From Halioglobus sp. (lineage in GTDB: Bacteria; Pseudomonadota; Gammaproteobacteria; Pseudomonadales; Halieaceae): a stretch of 64,000 bases of DNA. Location: contig JAGRIE010000002.1 in NCBI GenBank assembly GCA_020443425.1, forward strand, positions 1 through 64,000, read 5' to 3'. Under the pieces are notes generated by a model, which had not been told where the DNA came from, did no database searches, and was given only the letters and a program-made list of their open reading frames with translations. Made by a program: the position numbers and the translations under genes. Of the stretch, positions 20,369 through 29,385 are shown one piece after another; within the stretch, counting starts at the first letter, position 1, and every line of letters begins with the position of its first letter.

Positions 20369-21955
20369 ATGACGCTGGCCTGCGAGTACCTGCCCGCGAC
20401 GGGCGCGCCGCGCCAGGAGCTGGTGCTGTTGCACGGCTGGGGCGCCAACCGGGAAGTGTGGCGGCCGCTGCTGGCACTGCTGCGCCCGTGGGCGAATATC
20501 ACCCTGCTGGACATTCCGGGCGTGGCACCGGGGCGTGTGGCAGCGGAACCGGAGCTGCCGCTGCTGCTGCAGGGCATACTGGACCGCTGCCCGGAGACAG
20601 CGGTCTACGTGGGGTGGTCGCTGGGCGGGTCGATTGCGATGGAACTGGCGGCCCGGCACCCCGGGCGGGTGTCGGCGCTGGTGACACTCTGCAGCAATCC
20701 GTCATTTGTCGCGAGACCGGATTGGCCGGGCATGGCGGCACAGACGTTTGCCGCGTTTGCCGCCGATGTGGAGACGCAGCCGGCCGCCGCACTGAAACGC
20801 TTCGATACGCTGCAGGTGTCGGGCGCTGTCGCGCCGCGAGACCTGTTGCGCCGTCTGCAGTCGCTGCGCCGAGGCACCGCTTGCGATGGGCTGCTGGCCG
20901 GGCTGGGCTGGCTGCAGACACTGGATCACCGTGAGACCCTCCCGTCCCTGGTGCAGCCACAGCTGCACCTGCTGGCCGCGCAGGACGCGCTGGTGCCGTC
21001 CGCTGTGGCGCACGCTGTCGAGTCCCGGGTCGCCGGCAATCCCGCCGTGCAGGTGCAGCTGCTGCCGCGCGGTTGTCATCTGGCGCCGCTGGAACAACCG
21101 CAGGTGCTGGCGTCGTCGCTGCGCACTTTTCTCGATCACAGCGGCCTGCTGGACGCGCAGCCAGAGGTGGCACCGGAGCTTGAGAAGGCCGCCGTGGCCG
21201 CCTCCTTCAGTCGGGCAGCGACGGGTTACGATTCTGTAGCGGGCCTACAGCGCAGGGTTGGTGAGCAGTTACTTGCTGAATTGGAAGCGCGGCCGGGAGA
21301 GCCGGAAACGGTGCTCGATCTCGGCTGTGGCACCGGGTATTTCGCCCCCCTGCTCAGAGCGCGCTACCCGCAGGCGCACTACCTGGGGCTGGATATCGCC
21401 GCCGGGATGGTGCAGTACGCGCGCAGCCGGTGTCAGGCCGGGAATGGCTGGCTGGTGGGGGATGCGGAGTCGCTGCCGCTGGCCGCTGAATCGGTCGATC
21501 TGGTGTTCAGCAGCCTCGCCGTGCAGTGGTGCTATCGCCCCGAGCACCTGTTTGCAGAGTTGGCGCGGGTGCTGCGCCCGGGAGGTATGTGTGTGTTCAC
21601 TTCACTCGGGCCGCAGACGCTGCATGAGCTGCGCTCCGCGTGGGCGGCGGTCGATTCGCACCAGCACGTGAATACCTTTCTGCCGGTATCGCGGTTGCTC
21701 GACGCCGCAGCCCGTGTGCCCGGTGTGCAGTTGACGCTGCGCTCGCAGGCCTATGGCATGCAGTACGAGCGGGTGCGGGATTTGCTGGACGAACTGAAAA
21801 CCCTCGGCGCGCACAATATGAACCGCAGCCGACCGGCGGGACTCACCAGCCGGCGCGCGCTGCAGGGCATGCTGGAAGCCTATGAAAGCAGGCGCGTCAA
21901 CGGCGTGCTGCCCGCGACCTACGATGTCATTTTTGGAGTACTGGAAAAGCGATGA
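20369..21955 (+). CDS. bioHC: bifunctional BioH-BioC fusion (pimeloyl-ACP methyl ester esterase / malonyl-ACP O-methyltransferase)
   Basis: A 528-residue fusion of two biotin-pathway proteins. Residues 1 to about 260 form an alpha/beta hydrolase like BioH, with LLHGWGANREVW, the nucleophile elbow GWSLGGS (Ser84), Asp206 and His237. Residues about 275-528 form a SAM methyltransferase like BioC, with SFSRAATGYDSVAGLQRRVG at its start, VLDLGCGTGYFAPLL (SAM motif I) and the TFLPVSRLLDA region. BioC methylates malonyl-ACP to disguise it as a fatty acid primer, and BioH removes the methyl group after elongation. Such BioHC fusions are known from some marine gammaproteobacteria. The gene abuts bioF and overlaps bioD by four bases. 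Confidence 0.93.
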   Translation: MTLACEYLPATGAPRQELVLLHGWGANREVWRPLLALLRPWANITLLDIPGVAPGRVAAEPELPLLLQGILDRCPETAVYVGWSLGGSIAMELAARHPGRVSALVTLCSNPSFVARPDWPGMAAQTFAAFAADVETQPAAALKRFDTLQVSGAVAPRDLLRRLQSLRRGTACDGLLAGLGWLQTLDHRETLPSLVQPQLHLLAAQDALVPSAVAHAVESRVAGNPAVQVQLLPRGCHLAPLEQPQVLASSLRTFLDHSGLLDAQPEVAPELEKAAVAASFSRAATGYDSVAGLQRRVGEQLLAELEARPGEPETVLDLGCGTGYFAPLLRARYPQAHYLGLDIAAGMVQYARSRCQAGNGWLVGDAESLPLAAESVDLVFSSLAVQWCYRPEHLFAELARVLRPGGMCVFTSLGPQTLHELRSAWAAVDSHQHVNTFLPVSRLLDAAARVPGVQLTLRSQAYGMQYERVRDLLDELKTLGAHNMNRSRPAGLTSRRALQGMLEAYESRRVNGVLPATYDVIFGVLEKR

Positions 21956-22626
21956 GCAAGACCTGGTTTGTAGCCGGCACCGATACCGGCGTCGGGAAAA
22001 CAGCCGTCAGCTGCGGCCTGCTGGCAGCGGCGGCACGCGCGGGATTGCGGACTGCGGCGGTCAAGCCAGTGGCGGCGGGCTGCGATGAGCACGGCCAGAA
22101 TGAGGATGCGCTGCAGCTGCAGGCCGCGATGACCGAGTCATTCGACTACAGTCAGGTCAACCCGGTGGCGCTGACGGCGGCCATCGCACCGCATATCGCC
22201 GCCGGCCTGGAAGGCAGGCGGATGCAGGCCAGTCGCCTGGCTGGGCTGTGTCGCGGGGTGATGTCGGGCGGTGCGGACTTTGTGTTGATCGAGGGCGCTG
22301 GCGGCTGGCGGGTGCCCATCAACCCGCGTGAGACACTGGCGGACCTCGCCATCGAACTGCAGGTGGGGGTGATCATGGTGGTAGGCATGCGGCTGGGGTG
22401 TATCAACCACGCCCTGCTCACCGCCGAGGCCATCCGCCGCGACGGCCTGCACCTGGCGGCCTGGGTCGCCAACCAGCCCGGCCCGCGCATGGACTACCAC
22501 GAGGAAAATCTCGACACCCTGCGGCAGCAGCTGCCGGCGCCGCTGCTGGGGGATGTTCCCTACCAGCCCGGGTGGCGGGCAGACGCACTGGCAGACCACC
22601 TGGCCATCGACGCGCTCCTGCGCTAG
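21952..22626 (+). CDS. bioD: dethiobiotin synthetase
   Basis: A 224-residue ATP-dependent carboxylase that forms the ureido ring of dethiobiotin. The P-loop GTDTGVGKTAVSCGLL is at residues about 8-23; AVKPVAAGC follows with the conserved Lys, then the switch-like IEGAGGWRVPIN, and the adenine-specificity region VANQPGPR near the end. Its ATG overlaps the bioHC stop (ATGA). It closes the operon; bioA is not present in this window. Confidence 0.95.
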   Translation: MSKTWFVAGTDTGVGKTAVSCGLLAAAARAGLRTAAVKPVAAGCDEHGQNEDALQLQAAMTESFDYSQVNPVALTAAIAPHIAAGLEGRRMQASRLAGLCRGVMSGGADFVLIEGAGGWRVPINPRETLADLAIELQVGVIMVVGMRLGCINHALLTAEAIRRDGLHLAAWVANQPGPRMDYHEENLDTLRQQLPAPLLGDVPYQPGWRADALADHLAIDALLR

Positions 22627-22706
22627 CGACCTTGTAAAGCCCCGCACCGCGGCGATGTTATAACCATATAGACTCCCAACCTGCGTTGTGCGTCGCAAAA
22701 AGGTAT

Positions 22707-22734
22707 TTGACATCGCCGCCAAATACCGGACAAT
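22707..22734 (+). promoter_or_regulatory. candidate sigma-70 promoter upstream of the acyl-CoA dehydrogenase gene
   Basis: TTGACA at 22707-22712 and GACAAT at 22729-22734 are separated by 16 bases, followed by a roughly 100-base leader to the ATG at 22843. The -35 box is perfect and the -10 matches 4 of 6 positions. No clear fatty-acid regulator palindrome was recognised nearby. Confidence 0.45.
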
Positions 22735-22842
22735 GTGAGCGCTGAACACATGGGTGGATTGACGCTAGCTGTCGCTCCGCCTCCCAGGTCGCGACGAACC
22801 AGCCGCGCCTGTCTCCAAGGCTCACCCCCAGAGGATTTGACC

Positions 22843-24636
22843 ATGCCAGACTACAAAGCGCCGGTGCGCGATATGCAATTTGTTATCAACGAGGTGCTGG
22901 AATCCGAGAAGCTCTACCAGACCCTGCCCGGATTGGAAGAAGCGACTGAAGACCTGATGAACGCCATCATGGAAGAGGGTGCGCGCTTCTCGGAGAATGT
23001 GATTTCCCCGCTCAACCGCAGCGGCGACGAGGAGGGCTGCCACTGGAGCGAAGAGGGCGTGAAAACCCCCGCAGGCTTCAAGGACGCCTACCGCCAGTAT
23101 GTTGACAATGGCTGGCCCGCGCTCGCCGCAGACCCCGAGTACGGCGGCCAGGGTATGCCAAATATGCTCGGCATTATGATCAATGAGATGGCGGGCACCG
23201 CGAACTGGTCCTGGGTGATGTACCCCGGTCTCAGCCACGGCGCCGTGAACACCGTTGAAGCCCACGGCGATGAAGAGCAGAAACAAAAGTACCTCACCAA
23301 ACTGGTCTCCGGTGAGTGGACCGGCACCATGTGCCTCACCGAGTCCCAGTGCGGCTCCGACCTCGGCCTGCTGCGCACCAAGGCCGAGCCCCAGGCGGAC
23401 GGCTCCTATGCGATAACCGGCACCAAGATTTTCATCAGCGCCGGTGAGCACGACATGACGGACAATATTGTGCATATCGTGCTCGCGCGCCTGCCGGACG
23501 CACCGGCCGGCACCAAGGGTATCTCGCTGTTCATCGTGCCCAAGTTCAATGTCAATGACGACGGCACCGTCGGTGAGCGCAACGCAGTGCACTGTGCATC
23601 CATTGAGGAGAAGATGGGCATCCACGGCAACGCGACCTGCGTGCTCAATTTCGACGGCGCCAAGGGCTTCCTGATCGGGCCGCCCAACCGCGGCCTCAAT
23701 GCCATGTTCACATTCATGAACACCGCGCGTATCGGCACGGCCACCCAGGGGCTGGCACACGCCGAGCTGTCCTTCCAGGGTGCCCTGATGTACGCCAAGG
23801 AACGACTGGCGATGCGCTCCCTGACCGGCCCCAAAAATCCCGATGGCCCGGCTGACCCCATCATTGTGCATCCCGATGTGCGCCGCATGCTGCTGACGCA
23901 GAAAGCGATTGCCGAAGGCAGCCGCGCCTTCCTGTACTTCCTCGCCCAGCAGGGCGACATCGTCGCCAAGGGCACCGAAGAGCAGGCCAAGGCCGCGGAC
24001 GACCTGATGGCATTGCTGACGCCGATCGGCAAGGCCTTTGTCACTGAGGCCGGCTTCGAGGCTGCGAACCTCGGCCTGCAGGTGTACGGTGGCCACGGCT
24101 TCATTCGCGAGTGGGGCATGGAGCAAATCGTGCGCGACGCGCGGATCGCCATGCTGTACGAGGGCACAACCGGTATCCAGGCGCTGGACCTGGTCGGTCG
24201 CAAGGTGCTCGGCAGTGGCGGGAAACTGCTGCTCGGCTTCACCTCACTGGTCGATGAGTTCTGTGACGCCAACACCGGTGCCGAGTGCGAGGAGTTCATC
24301 AAACCGCTGAAAGCACACAACAAGGAGTGGCTGGACCTGTCCATGAAACTGGGCGAGGCGGCGATGGAAAATGCCGACAACGCCGGCGCCGGTGCGGTCG
24401 ACTACCTGATGTACAGCGGCTACGTCACCCTGGCCTACTTCTGGGCGAGGATGGCCGTGGTGGCACAGCAAAAGATCGCGGCCGGCGCGGGCGATGCATC
24501 GTTCTACGAGGCGAAAATCCTGACCGCGCGCTTCTACTTTGAGCGCCTGCTGCCGCGCACCGAGTCGCTGAAAACCACAGTGCTCGCCGGTGCCGACAGC
24601 GTGATGGCCATGCCCGAGGAACTGTTCCAGCTCTAG
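22843..24636 (+). CDS. long-form acyl-CoA dehydrogenase (DmdC/AcdH-like, about 600 residues)
   Basis: A 597-residue FAD enzyme expected to oxidise an acyl-CoA thioester at the alpha-beta position. An N-terminal extension domain (MPDYKAPVRDMQFVINEVL) precedes the acyl-CoA dehydrogenase core. Core features include MCLTESQCGSDLGLLRTKA for FAD/substrate binding, QVYGGHGFIREWGMEQIVRDARI, and the catalytic glutamate in MLYEGTTGIQALDLVGRK. A C-terminal helical extension of about 130 residues is typical of the class that includes 3-methylmercaptopropionyl-CoA dehydrogenase (DmdC). That substrate cannot be claimed here, and medium/long-chain acyl-CoA is equally possible. GAGGA sits 9 bases before the ATG. 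The frame is open upstream to 22735 without RBS support. Confidence 0.88.
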   Translation: MPDYKAPVRDMQFVINEVLESEKLYQTLPGLEEATEDLMNAIMEEGARFSENVISPLNRSGDEEGCHWSEEGVKTPAGFKDAYRQYVDNGWPALAADPEYGGQGMPNMLGIMINEMAGTANWSWVMYPGLSHGAVNTVEAHGDEEQKQKYLTKLVSGEWTGTMCLTESQCGSDLGLLRTKAEPQADGSYAITGTKIFISAGEHDMTDNIVHIVLARLPDAPAGTKGISLFIVPKFNVNDDGTVGERNAVHCASIEEKMGIHGNATCVLNFDGAKGFLIGPPNRGLNAMFTFMNTARIGTATQGLAHAELSFQGALMYAKERLAMRSLTGPKNPDGPADPIIVHPDVRRMLLTQKAIAEGSRAFLYFLAQQGDIVAKGTEEQAKAADDLMALLTPIGKAFVTEAGFEAANLGLQVYGGHGFIREWGMEQIVRDARIAMLYEGTTGIQALDLVGRKVLGSGGKLLLGFTSLVDEFCDANTGAECEEFIKPLKAHNKEWLDLSMKLGEAAMENADNAGAGAVDYLMYSGYVTLAYFWARMAVVAQQKIAAGAGDASFYEAKILTARFYFERLLPRTESLKTTVLAGADSVMAMPEELFQL

Positions 24637-24694
24637 GCGCAGCGGGCTGGCGCTGGAAGTTACCCGCTATGGGATGACTTTCCGGCGGCTTAGG

Positions 24695-24725
24695 GGGAGA
24701 ATGGCGACTGCCGTTCTCCCTTTTT
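24695..24725 (+). terminator. rho-independent terminator after the acyl-CoA dehydrogenase gene
   Basis: An 11-bp stem pairs 24695-24705 with 24710-24720 (arms GGGAGAATGGC and GCCGTTCTCCC, one G-T pair) around a 4-base loop, followed directly by TTTTT and more T-rich sequence. This is the clearest intrinsic terminator in the window. Confidence 0.9.
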
Positions 24726-24749
24726 GTTTTTGGTTATGCAGTGACAGAT

Positions 24750-24965
24750 ATGACTATGGAACACACAGACAAGTCGGATCGCAGCTTCAACAACAGCCTT
24801 TACCCCGAGGACCAGAAAAAAGTGGATGAATTTCTGAGCCGCGGTGTCAACTCGGTGCCGCGCAAGCCGTTCCGGCCCATGCGGCTGCTGATACTGCTGA
24901 TAGTCGTGGTCACCACACTCAGTATTTTCAGCCAGTACCTGGCGCATTGGGCGGGCATTTACTAG
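24750..24965 (+). CDS. small membrane protein, DUF3094 family
   Basis: A protein of about 71 residues. The N-terminal half contains the DUF3094-like segment [19 protein letters not shown] and RKPFRP, followed by a single C-terminal transmembrane helix ([20 protein letters not shown]). The function of the family is unknown. Possible starts are GTG 24741, ATG 24750 and ATG 24756; none has a convincing ribosome binding site, and the gene begins only about 25 bases after the upstream terminator's T-run. It stands alone between that terminator and tRNA-Pro. Confidence 0.7.
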   Translation: MTMEHTDKSDRSFNNSLYPEDQKKVDEFLSRGVNSVPRKPFRPMRLLILLIVVVTTLSIFSQYLAHWAGIY

Positions 24966-24977
24966 CACCATCAGGCA

Positions 24978-25006
24978 TTGGTTCGGCGCGGTTCATTTGG
25001 TATAGT
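24978..25006 (+). promoter_or_regulatory. tRNA-Pro promoter
   Basis: TTGGTT (24978-24983), a 17-base spacer and TATAGT (25001-25006) lie 18 bases before the mature tRNA 5' end. They are followed by a GC-rich discriminator (TGCGCGC), as is usual for stable-RNA promoters under stringent control. Confidence 0.6.
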
Positions 25007-25023
25007 TGCGCGCTTGCAAATTT

Positions 25024-25100
<77 letters not shown>

Positions 25101-25180
25101 AATTTGCTCTCTCCGGCGTCTCCGCCGACTCAACAACCCCAACTACATCCGCTGAAACGCGAGCCGTTGCAACGCGCCCG

Positions 25181-26212
25181 CTACCCATCCTGCCCCCTGT
25201 TCCCGTCCAGCGCGGTTTTTGATCCCGCCCCGGCGATCTCCCTGACCAGTTTGGGCACCATATAGCCGGGCAGCCGGTCGGTCATCTCCGCCAGCAGCTG
25301 TTGCGCGCGGTGGTCGGGCACGTCGAAATGGGCCGCGCCCTGCACCTTGTCCAGTACGTGGAGATAGTAGGGCAGCACGCCGGCGGCGAACAGGGCCTGG
25401 CACAGGTCCAGTTGCGCATCCAGGCTGTCATTGATGCCGGCCAGCAGTACCGACTGGTTCAGCACGGTGATATTGCGCTGCCGCAGGGCCGCCAGTGCGG
25501 ACGCCAGGGTGCTGTCTATTTCGCGGGCGTGGTTGCAGTGGACGACGACCACAGTCTGCAGTGCGGGGTGGGTGATCGCGTCCAGCAGCGTGTCGGTGAC
25601 GCGGGCGGGGATCACCACCGGCAGGCGGGTGTGGATGCGCAGGCGGCGCACGTGCGGGATGGCCGCAATCTGCGCCACCAAGTCTCGCAGCTGTTCATCC
25701 GTCGGCATCAGCGGGTCGCCGCCGCTGAGGATGACCTCCTCGATGCTGTCATCGGCGTTGATAACCTGCATCGCCTCGCGCCACTGCTGGCGGCTGTTGC
25801 GGTTGTCGCTGTAGGGGAAGTGGCGCCGGAAGCAGTAGCGGCAGTTGACGGCGCAACCGCCGCTGACGACCAGCAGCACGCGGCCGTGGTACTTGTGGAT
25901 GATGCCTCGGTGTGGAATCGTGGCGCCGCTCTCGCCCACCGGGTCGGGCCCATAGCCGGGGGTGTCAATCATCTCCCGCTGGCTGGACAGCACCTGCAGC
26001 AACAGCGGGTCGCGGGGGTCGCCGTGCTGCATTCGCTGCACAAAGCTGTGCGGCACCTTGAGGCCGAAGTCCTCACCGGCGCCGCCATCCGGGCCGACAT
26101 CGGCGGGGCTGAGCCCGAGCACCCGCAGCAATTCATCGCGAGAGGTGATGACATTGCGCAGCTGCTGCTGCCAGCCTTCGGTGGTGTGGATGAGTTCGGG
26201 TAGTGATGGCAA
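25181..26212 (-). CDS. epmB: EF-P beta-lysylation protein EpmB (lysine 2,3-aminomutase-like)
   Basis: A 343-residue radical SAM, PLP-dependent aminomutase that makes (R)-beta-lysine for attachment to elongation factor P by EpmA. The cluster motif CAVNCRYC places Cys120, Cys124 and Cys127. [19 protein letters not shown] before it and [14 protein letters not shown] after it are typical of EpmB. The PLP lysine is probably in [15 protein letters not shown] near the C-terminus. The gene is shorter than true lysine 2,3-aminomutases, as expected for EpmB. In many gammaproteobacteria efp is divergent from epmB; here the divergent neighbour is mtnA. Confidence 0.93.
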   Translation of the reverse strand: MPSLPELIHTTEGWQQQLRNVITSRDELLRVLGLSPADVGPDGGAGEDFGLKVPHSFVQRMQHGDPRDPLLLQVLSSQREMIDTPGYGPDPVGESGATIPHRGIIHKYHGRVLLVVSGGCAVNCRYCFRRHFPYSDNRNSRQQWREAMQVINADDSIEEVILSGGDPLMPTDEQLRDLVAQIAAIPHVRRLRIHTRLPVVIPARVTDTLLDAITHPALQTVVVVHCNHAREIDSTLASALAALRQRNITVLNQSVLLAGINDSLDAQLDLCQALFAAGVLPYYLHVLDKVQGAAHFDVPDHRAQQLLAEMTDRLPGYMVPKLVREIAGAGSKTALDGNRGQDG

Positions 26213-26453
26213 GGCGGGCCCCAGGCAGCGCGTGGTGTGCGGCCGCTATTGTAGCAACGATTCAGCGGGGCGTCCGGATACCGGTGCGGCGTGGCGCGGG
26301 GGCTTACACAGTTCTGGAATCGCGCGCTGTTCTGCTAAGATACCGCGCGCCCGAGGTGGTCTCCGAGCACCTCGCCTGCGCCGGTATCACTGCGTGGCGC
26401 CGTCAAGAACGATATCGATAAACTGTGGCCCGGCGCGAGCCTGAGGATGCTGA

Positions 26454-27536
26454 ATGTTCACTACTGATGACTTGTGCAGCCTGCGTTGGGACGCTGTCAG
26501 CGAGCGGGTTGAGATTATTGACCAGACCCTGTTGCCGCATACCCTGCGCTGGTGCCATCTGGAGTCACTGCAGTCCTACTGCCATGCCATCAGCACCATG
26601 CAGGTGCGCGGCGCGCCGTTGATCGGCATCACCGCCGCGTATGGACTGGCGCACGCGCTGGCCCGCGATGCATCCAATGAGGCTCTGGCGCTCGCCAGTG
26701 CCACCCTGCTGGCCACTCGCCCCACTGCGGTGAATCTGCGCTGGGCGCTGGATGAGGTCGGCAATGCGGTGCGCGAGCTGGCGCCGTCGGCGCGTCCCCG
26801 TGCCGCGCTGGAGAAGGCGCACGCGCTGCGCGACGAGGACATCGCCAATTGCGAGCGCATTGGCGACAACGGCCTGCAGCTGCTGCGCGCACTGAAACCG
26901 GGCGAACCACTCAATATAATGACGCACTGCAATGCCGGTTGGCTGGCCACTATCCAGTGGGGCACGGCGCTGGCACCTGTCTACAAGGCCCACGCCAGTG
27001 GTATCCCCGTGCATGTCTGGGTGTCGGAGACGCGACCGCGCAACCAGGGCACCAACCTCACCGCATGGGAGTTACAGCGGGCGGGGGTGCCGTGCACGAT
27101 TGTCACCGATAACAGTTGTGGCCAGCTGATGCGCCAGGGCCGGGTCGACTGCGTCATTGTCGGCAGCGATCGCACCGCCGCCAATGGCGATGTCTGCAAC
27201 AAGGTCGGCACCTATCTGAAGGCGCTGGCGGCACACGCCAACGGTGTGCCATTCTATGTCGCGCTGCCGGAGTCGACCATCGACTGGAGCTGTCCGGGCG
27301 GGGATGAAATCCCGATTGAAGAGCGCGATGAATCCGAAATCCTGAGCATCGCCGGGGTGGATGCCGCGGGGGATTTACTTGAGGTGAATCTGGCGGCGTC
27401 GCAGAGCAGCGCGCTGAATCCCGCCTTCGATGTGACGCCTGCGGAACTGGTCGGGGCTCTCATCACCGAGTACGGGAATGTCGAGGCCAGTGAGAAAGGA
27501 TTACAGCACCTGCGCTCGATCGCGACAGGTGCTTGA
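26454..27536 (+). CDS. mtnA: methylthioribose-1-phosphate isomerase
   Basis: A 360-residue eIF2B-like isomerase of the methionine salvage pathway converting methylthioribose-1-phosphate to methylthioribulose-1-phosphate. Visible are MQVRGAPLIGITAAYG near the N-terminus, the catalytic Cys in MTHCNAGWLAT, ETRPRNQGTNLTAWEL, and the catalytic Asp in VGSDRTAANGDVCNKVGTY. The ATG is preceded by GAGG about 8 bases upstream. No other methionine salvage gene is next to it. Confidence 0.95.
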   Translation: MFTTDDLCSLRWDAVSERVEIIDQTLLPHTLRWCHLESLQSYCHAISTMQVRGAPLIGITAAYGLAHALARDASNEALALASATLLATRPTAVNLRWALDEVGNAVRELAPSARPRAALEKAHALRDEDIANCERIGDNGLQLLRALKPGEPLNIMTHCNAGWLATIQWGTALAPVYKAHASGIPVHVWVSETRPRNQGTNLTAWELQRAGVPCTIVTDNSCGQLMRQGRVDCVIVGSDRTAANGDVCNKVGTYLKALAAHANGVPFYVALPESTIDWSCPGGDEIPIEERDESEILSIAGVDAAGDLLEVNLAASQSSALNPAFDVTPAELVGALITEYGNVEASEKGLQHLRSIATGA

Positions 27537-27549
27537 GGCCGTCATGATA

Positions 27550-27569
27550 CGTGGGACGGCAGCCCCACG
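27550..27569. terminator. short hairpin between convergent mtnA and the PA3496-like gene
   Basis: CGTGGG (27550-27555) pairs with CCCACG (27564-27569) in the 39-base gap between two convergent stop codons. No T-run follows on either strand, so any role in bidirectional termination is a guess. Confidence 0.3.
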
Positions 27570-27575
27570 CTGGAC

Positions 27576-27797
27576 TCAGTAGTAATCCAGGTGCAGGTCG
27601 TAGTCTCCCAGTTCATCACGCAGCCGCTTCTCTTCCAGGCGCTGCTCGGCCAGGCGACGTTTCTCCACCAGCCGCTGCTTCTCCGAAGTCATCGGTGCGA
27701 AGTCCTGCAGCATGTCGTCTGAAATGTCTCCCAGCCCCGGTTCAAAAAAGTCGTCCAGCGGCTCTGGCGCTGAAGGTTCCTGATTACGTTCTCCCAT
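27576..27797 (-). CDS. small charged protein, PA3496-like
   Basis: A 73-residue hydrophilic protein. An acidic N-terminal half (LDDFFEPGLGDISDDML) is followed by an Arg/Glu-rich predicted helix (VEKRRLAEQRLEEKRLRDEL) and a tyrosine-containing tail. The helix-plus-tail layout resembles the PA3496 family of Pseudomonas, which has been annotated as putative envelope-integrity proteins; this is a tentative match. The ATG has a strong GGGAGGTGA ribosome binding site, so the gene is probably real. It is convergent with mtnA. Confidence 0.6.
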   Translation of the reverse strand: MGERNQEPSAPEPLDDFFEPGLGDISDDMLQDFAPMTSEKQRLVEKRRLAEQRLEEKRLRDELGDYDLHLDYY

Positions 27798-28275
27798 AAA
27801 TCACCTCCCGATGATCTAAATACAGACAACTCCACGACACAGTATTTTCGCTGCTCGCTTCGGGGCGAGTTAATCAAAAATATGTGTGTGGAACAACGAA
27901 TAAGTTTTGTCAGTTTTGCGCATAATATATAGGCAAAAAGTCCAGTGGCCCGCTGCCGTCCCTGGCATCCCTGCGCACCGAGCTACGTCCCTGTAGAGTC
28001 CGTCCCTGGTTTGGTGCAAGCGCTGACAGGCCACTGGAATAATGGTGGAGCAAGTTTGGTGCCAATCGAGCGGGCTGTGATATGCCGGCCCCCCGGCCGC
28101 ATCGGCGGGGGCGGCTCGCTGTCCGCTGGCGTCCACGACAGTCCGTGGCGACCGGGACAGGGGCTGTGCGCCTGTATCGGCTGTGCGGAGCCTGTCCGGG
28201 CTTGCGGGGCCGCTGGCTGCTGGTTAGAGTGGCAGATTGTTTTTTCACGACCCACCCCTCCTGAGGATATACACC
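27798..28275. other. 478-base non-coding region with structured gcvT leader
   Basis: This gap separates the leftward PA3496-like gene from gcvT. The left 120 bases are AT-rich and presumably hold divergent promoters, including TAATATATA near 27925-27933. The right part is GC-rich and strongly folded. CCGGGACAGG (28152-28161) pairs with CCTGTCCGGG (28191-28200) with one mismatch, and the inner GGCT/AGCC may extend the stem. A weaker hairpin, CTGCT (28217-28221) with GGCAG (28231-28235), precedes a run of six T at 28240-28245. I did not find the conserved cores of the glycine riboswitch. No convincing coding sequence was seen. Confidence 0.5.
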
Positions 28276-29385
28276 ATGAGTTTGTTGCACACCCCGCTGG
28301 ATGCCCTGCATCGTGAATTGGGCGCCAAAATGGTGCCATTCGCCGGTTATGACATGCCGGTGCAGTACACGGCAGGCATCATTAAAGAGCACCTGCATAC
28401 ACGGCAGGCCGCCGGGTTATTTGACGTCTCCCACATGGGCCAGGTGCTCATCCGGGGTGAGGGCAGCGCCGCGATGCTGGAATCGCTGGTCCCGGTGGAT
28501 GTGGAGGCACTCGATATCGATCAGCAGACCTACGCGCTGTTCACCAACGACAGTGGCGGTGTACTGGATGACCTGATCATCACCCGCTGGGCGCAGGATG
28601 AGTTTTTCCTGGTGGTGAACGCGGGCTGTAAAACCGGCGATATCGCGCACCTGCGGGCGCATCTCTCGGGCCAGGACCTCACCGTGCTGGAGGAGCAGGC
28701 GCTGCTCGCGCTGCAGGGCCCGGCCGCGCGCGAGGTCATGGGCACGCTGTGTCCGGCAGCGGCACGGCTGACATTTATGCACGGCTGCGCGGCGCAGGTC
28801 GACGGCGTGGATGTCTACATCACCTGCTCGGGTTACACCGGTGAGGACGGTTTCGAGATCTCGGTCCCCGCCGCTGCGGCGGAGGCGTTGGCGCGTCGCC
28901 TGCTCGCATTCGAGGCGGTGGAACCTATCGGGCTGGGTGCGCGCGACTCCCTGCGACTGGAGGCCGGCCTCTGTCTCTACGGCCATGAACTGAGTACCGG
29001 GATCGATCCGGTGCAGGCGGGCCTGGTCTGGTCTATCAGCAAATCGCGCCGCGAGGGCGCGGACCGCGCCGGTGGTTTTCCGGGCGCTGAGGTGATCTTC
29101 CGGCGTATGGTGGACAAGCCCGCTCTCTGCCGCGTGGGGCTCACGGTGGATGGCAAACGCCCGGTGCGTGAGGGCCAGGCGGTGCTGGATGAATCGGGCC
29201 GGCAGGTCGGTGAAGTCTGCTCTGCGTGTTACGGTGCCAGCGTCGGCGGGCCGATCGCGATGGCCTATATCGAACGCGCTCTCGGGGCGGCGGGCACCAA
29301 ACTGTTGGTTGCGGTGCGGGACAAGCAGGTGCCAGTGACCGTCACCCCGATGCCCTTTACTCCTCAGCGCTACTTCCGGGGTTGA
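28276..29385 (+). CDS. gcvT: glycine cleavage system aminomethyltransferase (T protein)
   Basis: A 369-residue folate-dependent T protein that transfers the methylene group from the H-protein-bound intermediate to tetrahydrofolate. It has MVPFAGYDMPVQYTAGI, GLFDVSHMGQV, YTGEDGFEISVP, LGARDSLRLEAGLCLYGHEL and the C-terminal beta-barrel domain with the VPVTVTPMPF end. The ATG at 28276 has GAGGA about 8 bases upstream; an in-frame extension to 28237 lacks support. gcvH and gcvP are not adjacent. The last 29 bases overlap the convergent batD gene. Confidence 0.95.
   Translation: MSLLHTPLDALHRELGAKMVPFAGYDMPVQYTAGIIKEHLHTRQAAGLFDVSHMGQVLIRGEGSAAMLESLVPVDVEALDIDQQTYALFTNDSGGVLDDLIITRWAQDEFFLVVNAGCKTGDIAHLRAHLSGQDLTVLEEQALLALQGPAAREVMGTLCPAAARLTFMHGCAAQVDGVDVYITCSGYTGEDGFEISVPAAAAEALARRLLAFEAVEPIGLGARDSLRLEAGLCLYGHELSTGIDPVQAGLVWSISKSRREGADRAGGFPGAEVIFRRMVDKPALCRVGLTVDGKRPVREGQAVLDESGRQVGEVCSACYGASVGGPIAMAYIERALGAAGTKLLVAVRDKQVPVTVTPMPFTPQRYFRG

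Noticed and set aside
27900..28275. Glycine riboswitch upstream of gcvT
   Set aside because: The conserved aptamer core segments of the known tandem glycine riboswitch are not visible; only generic GC-rich hairpins are present.
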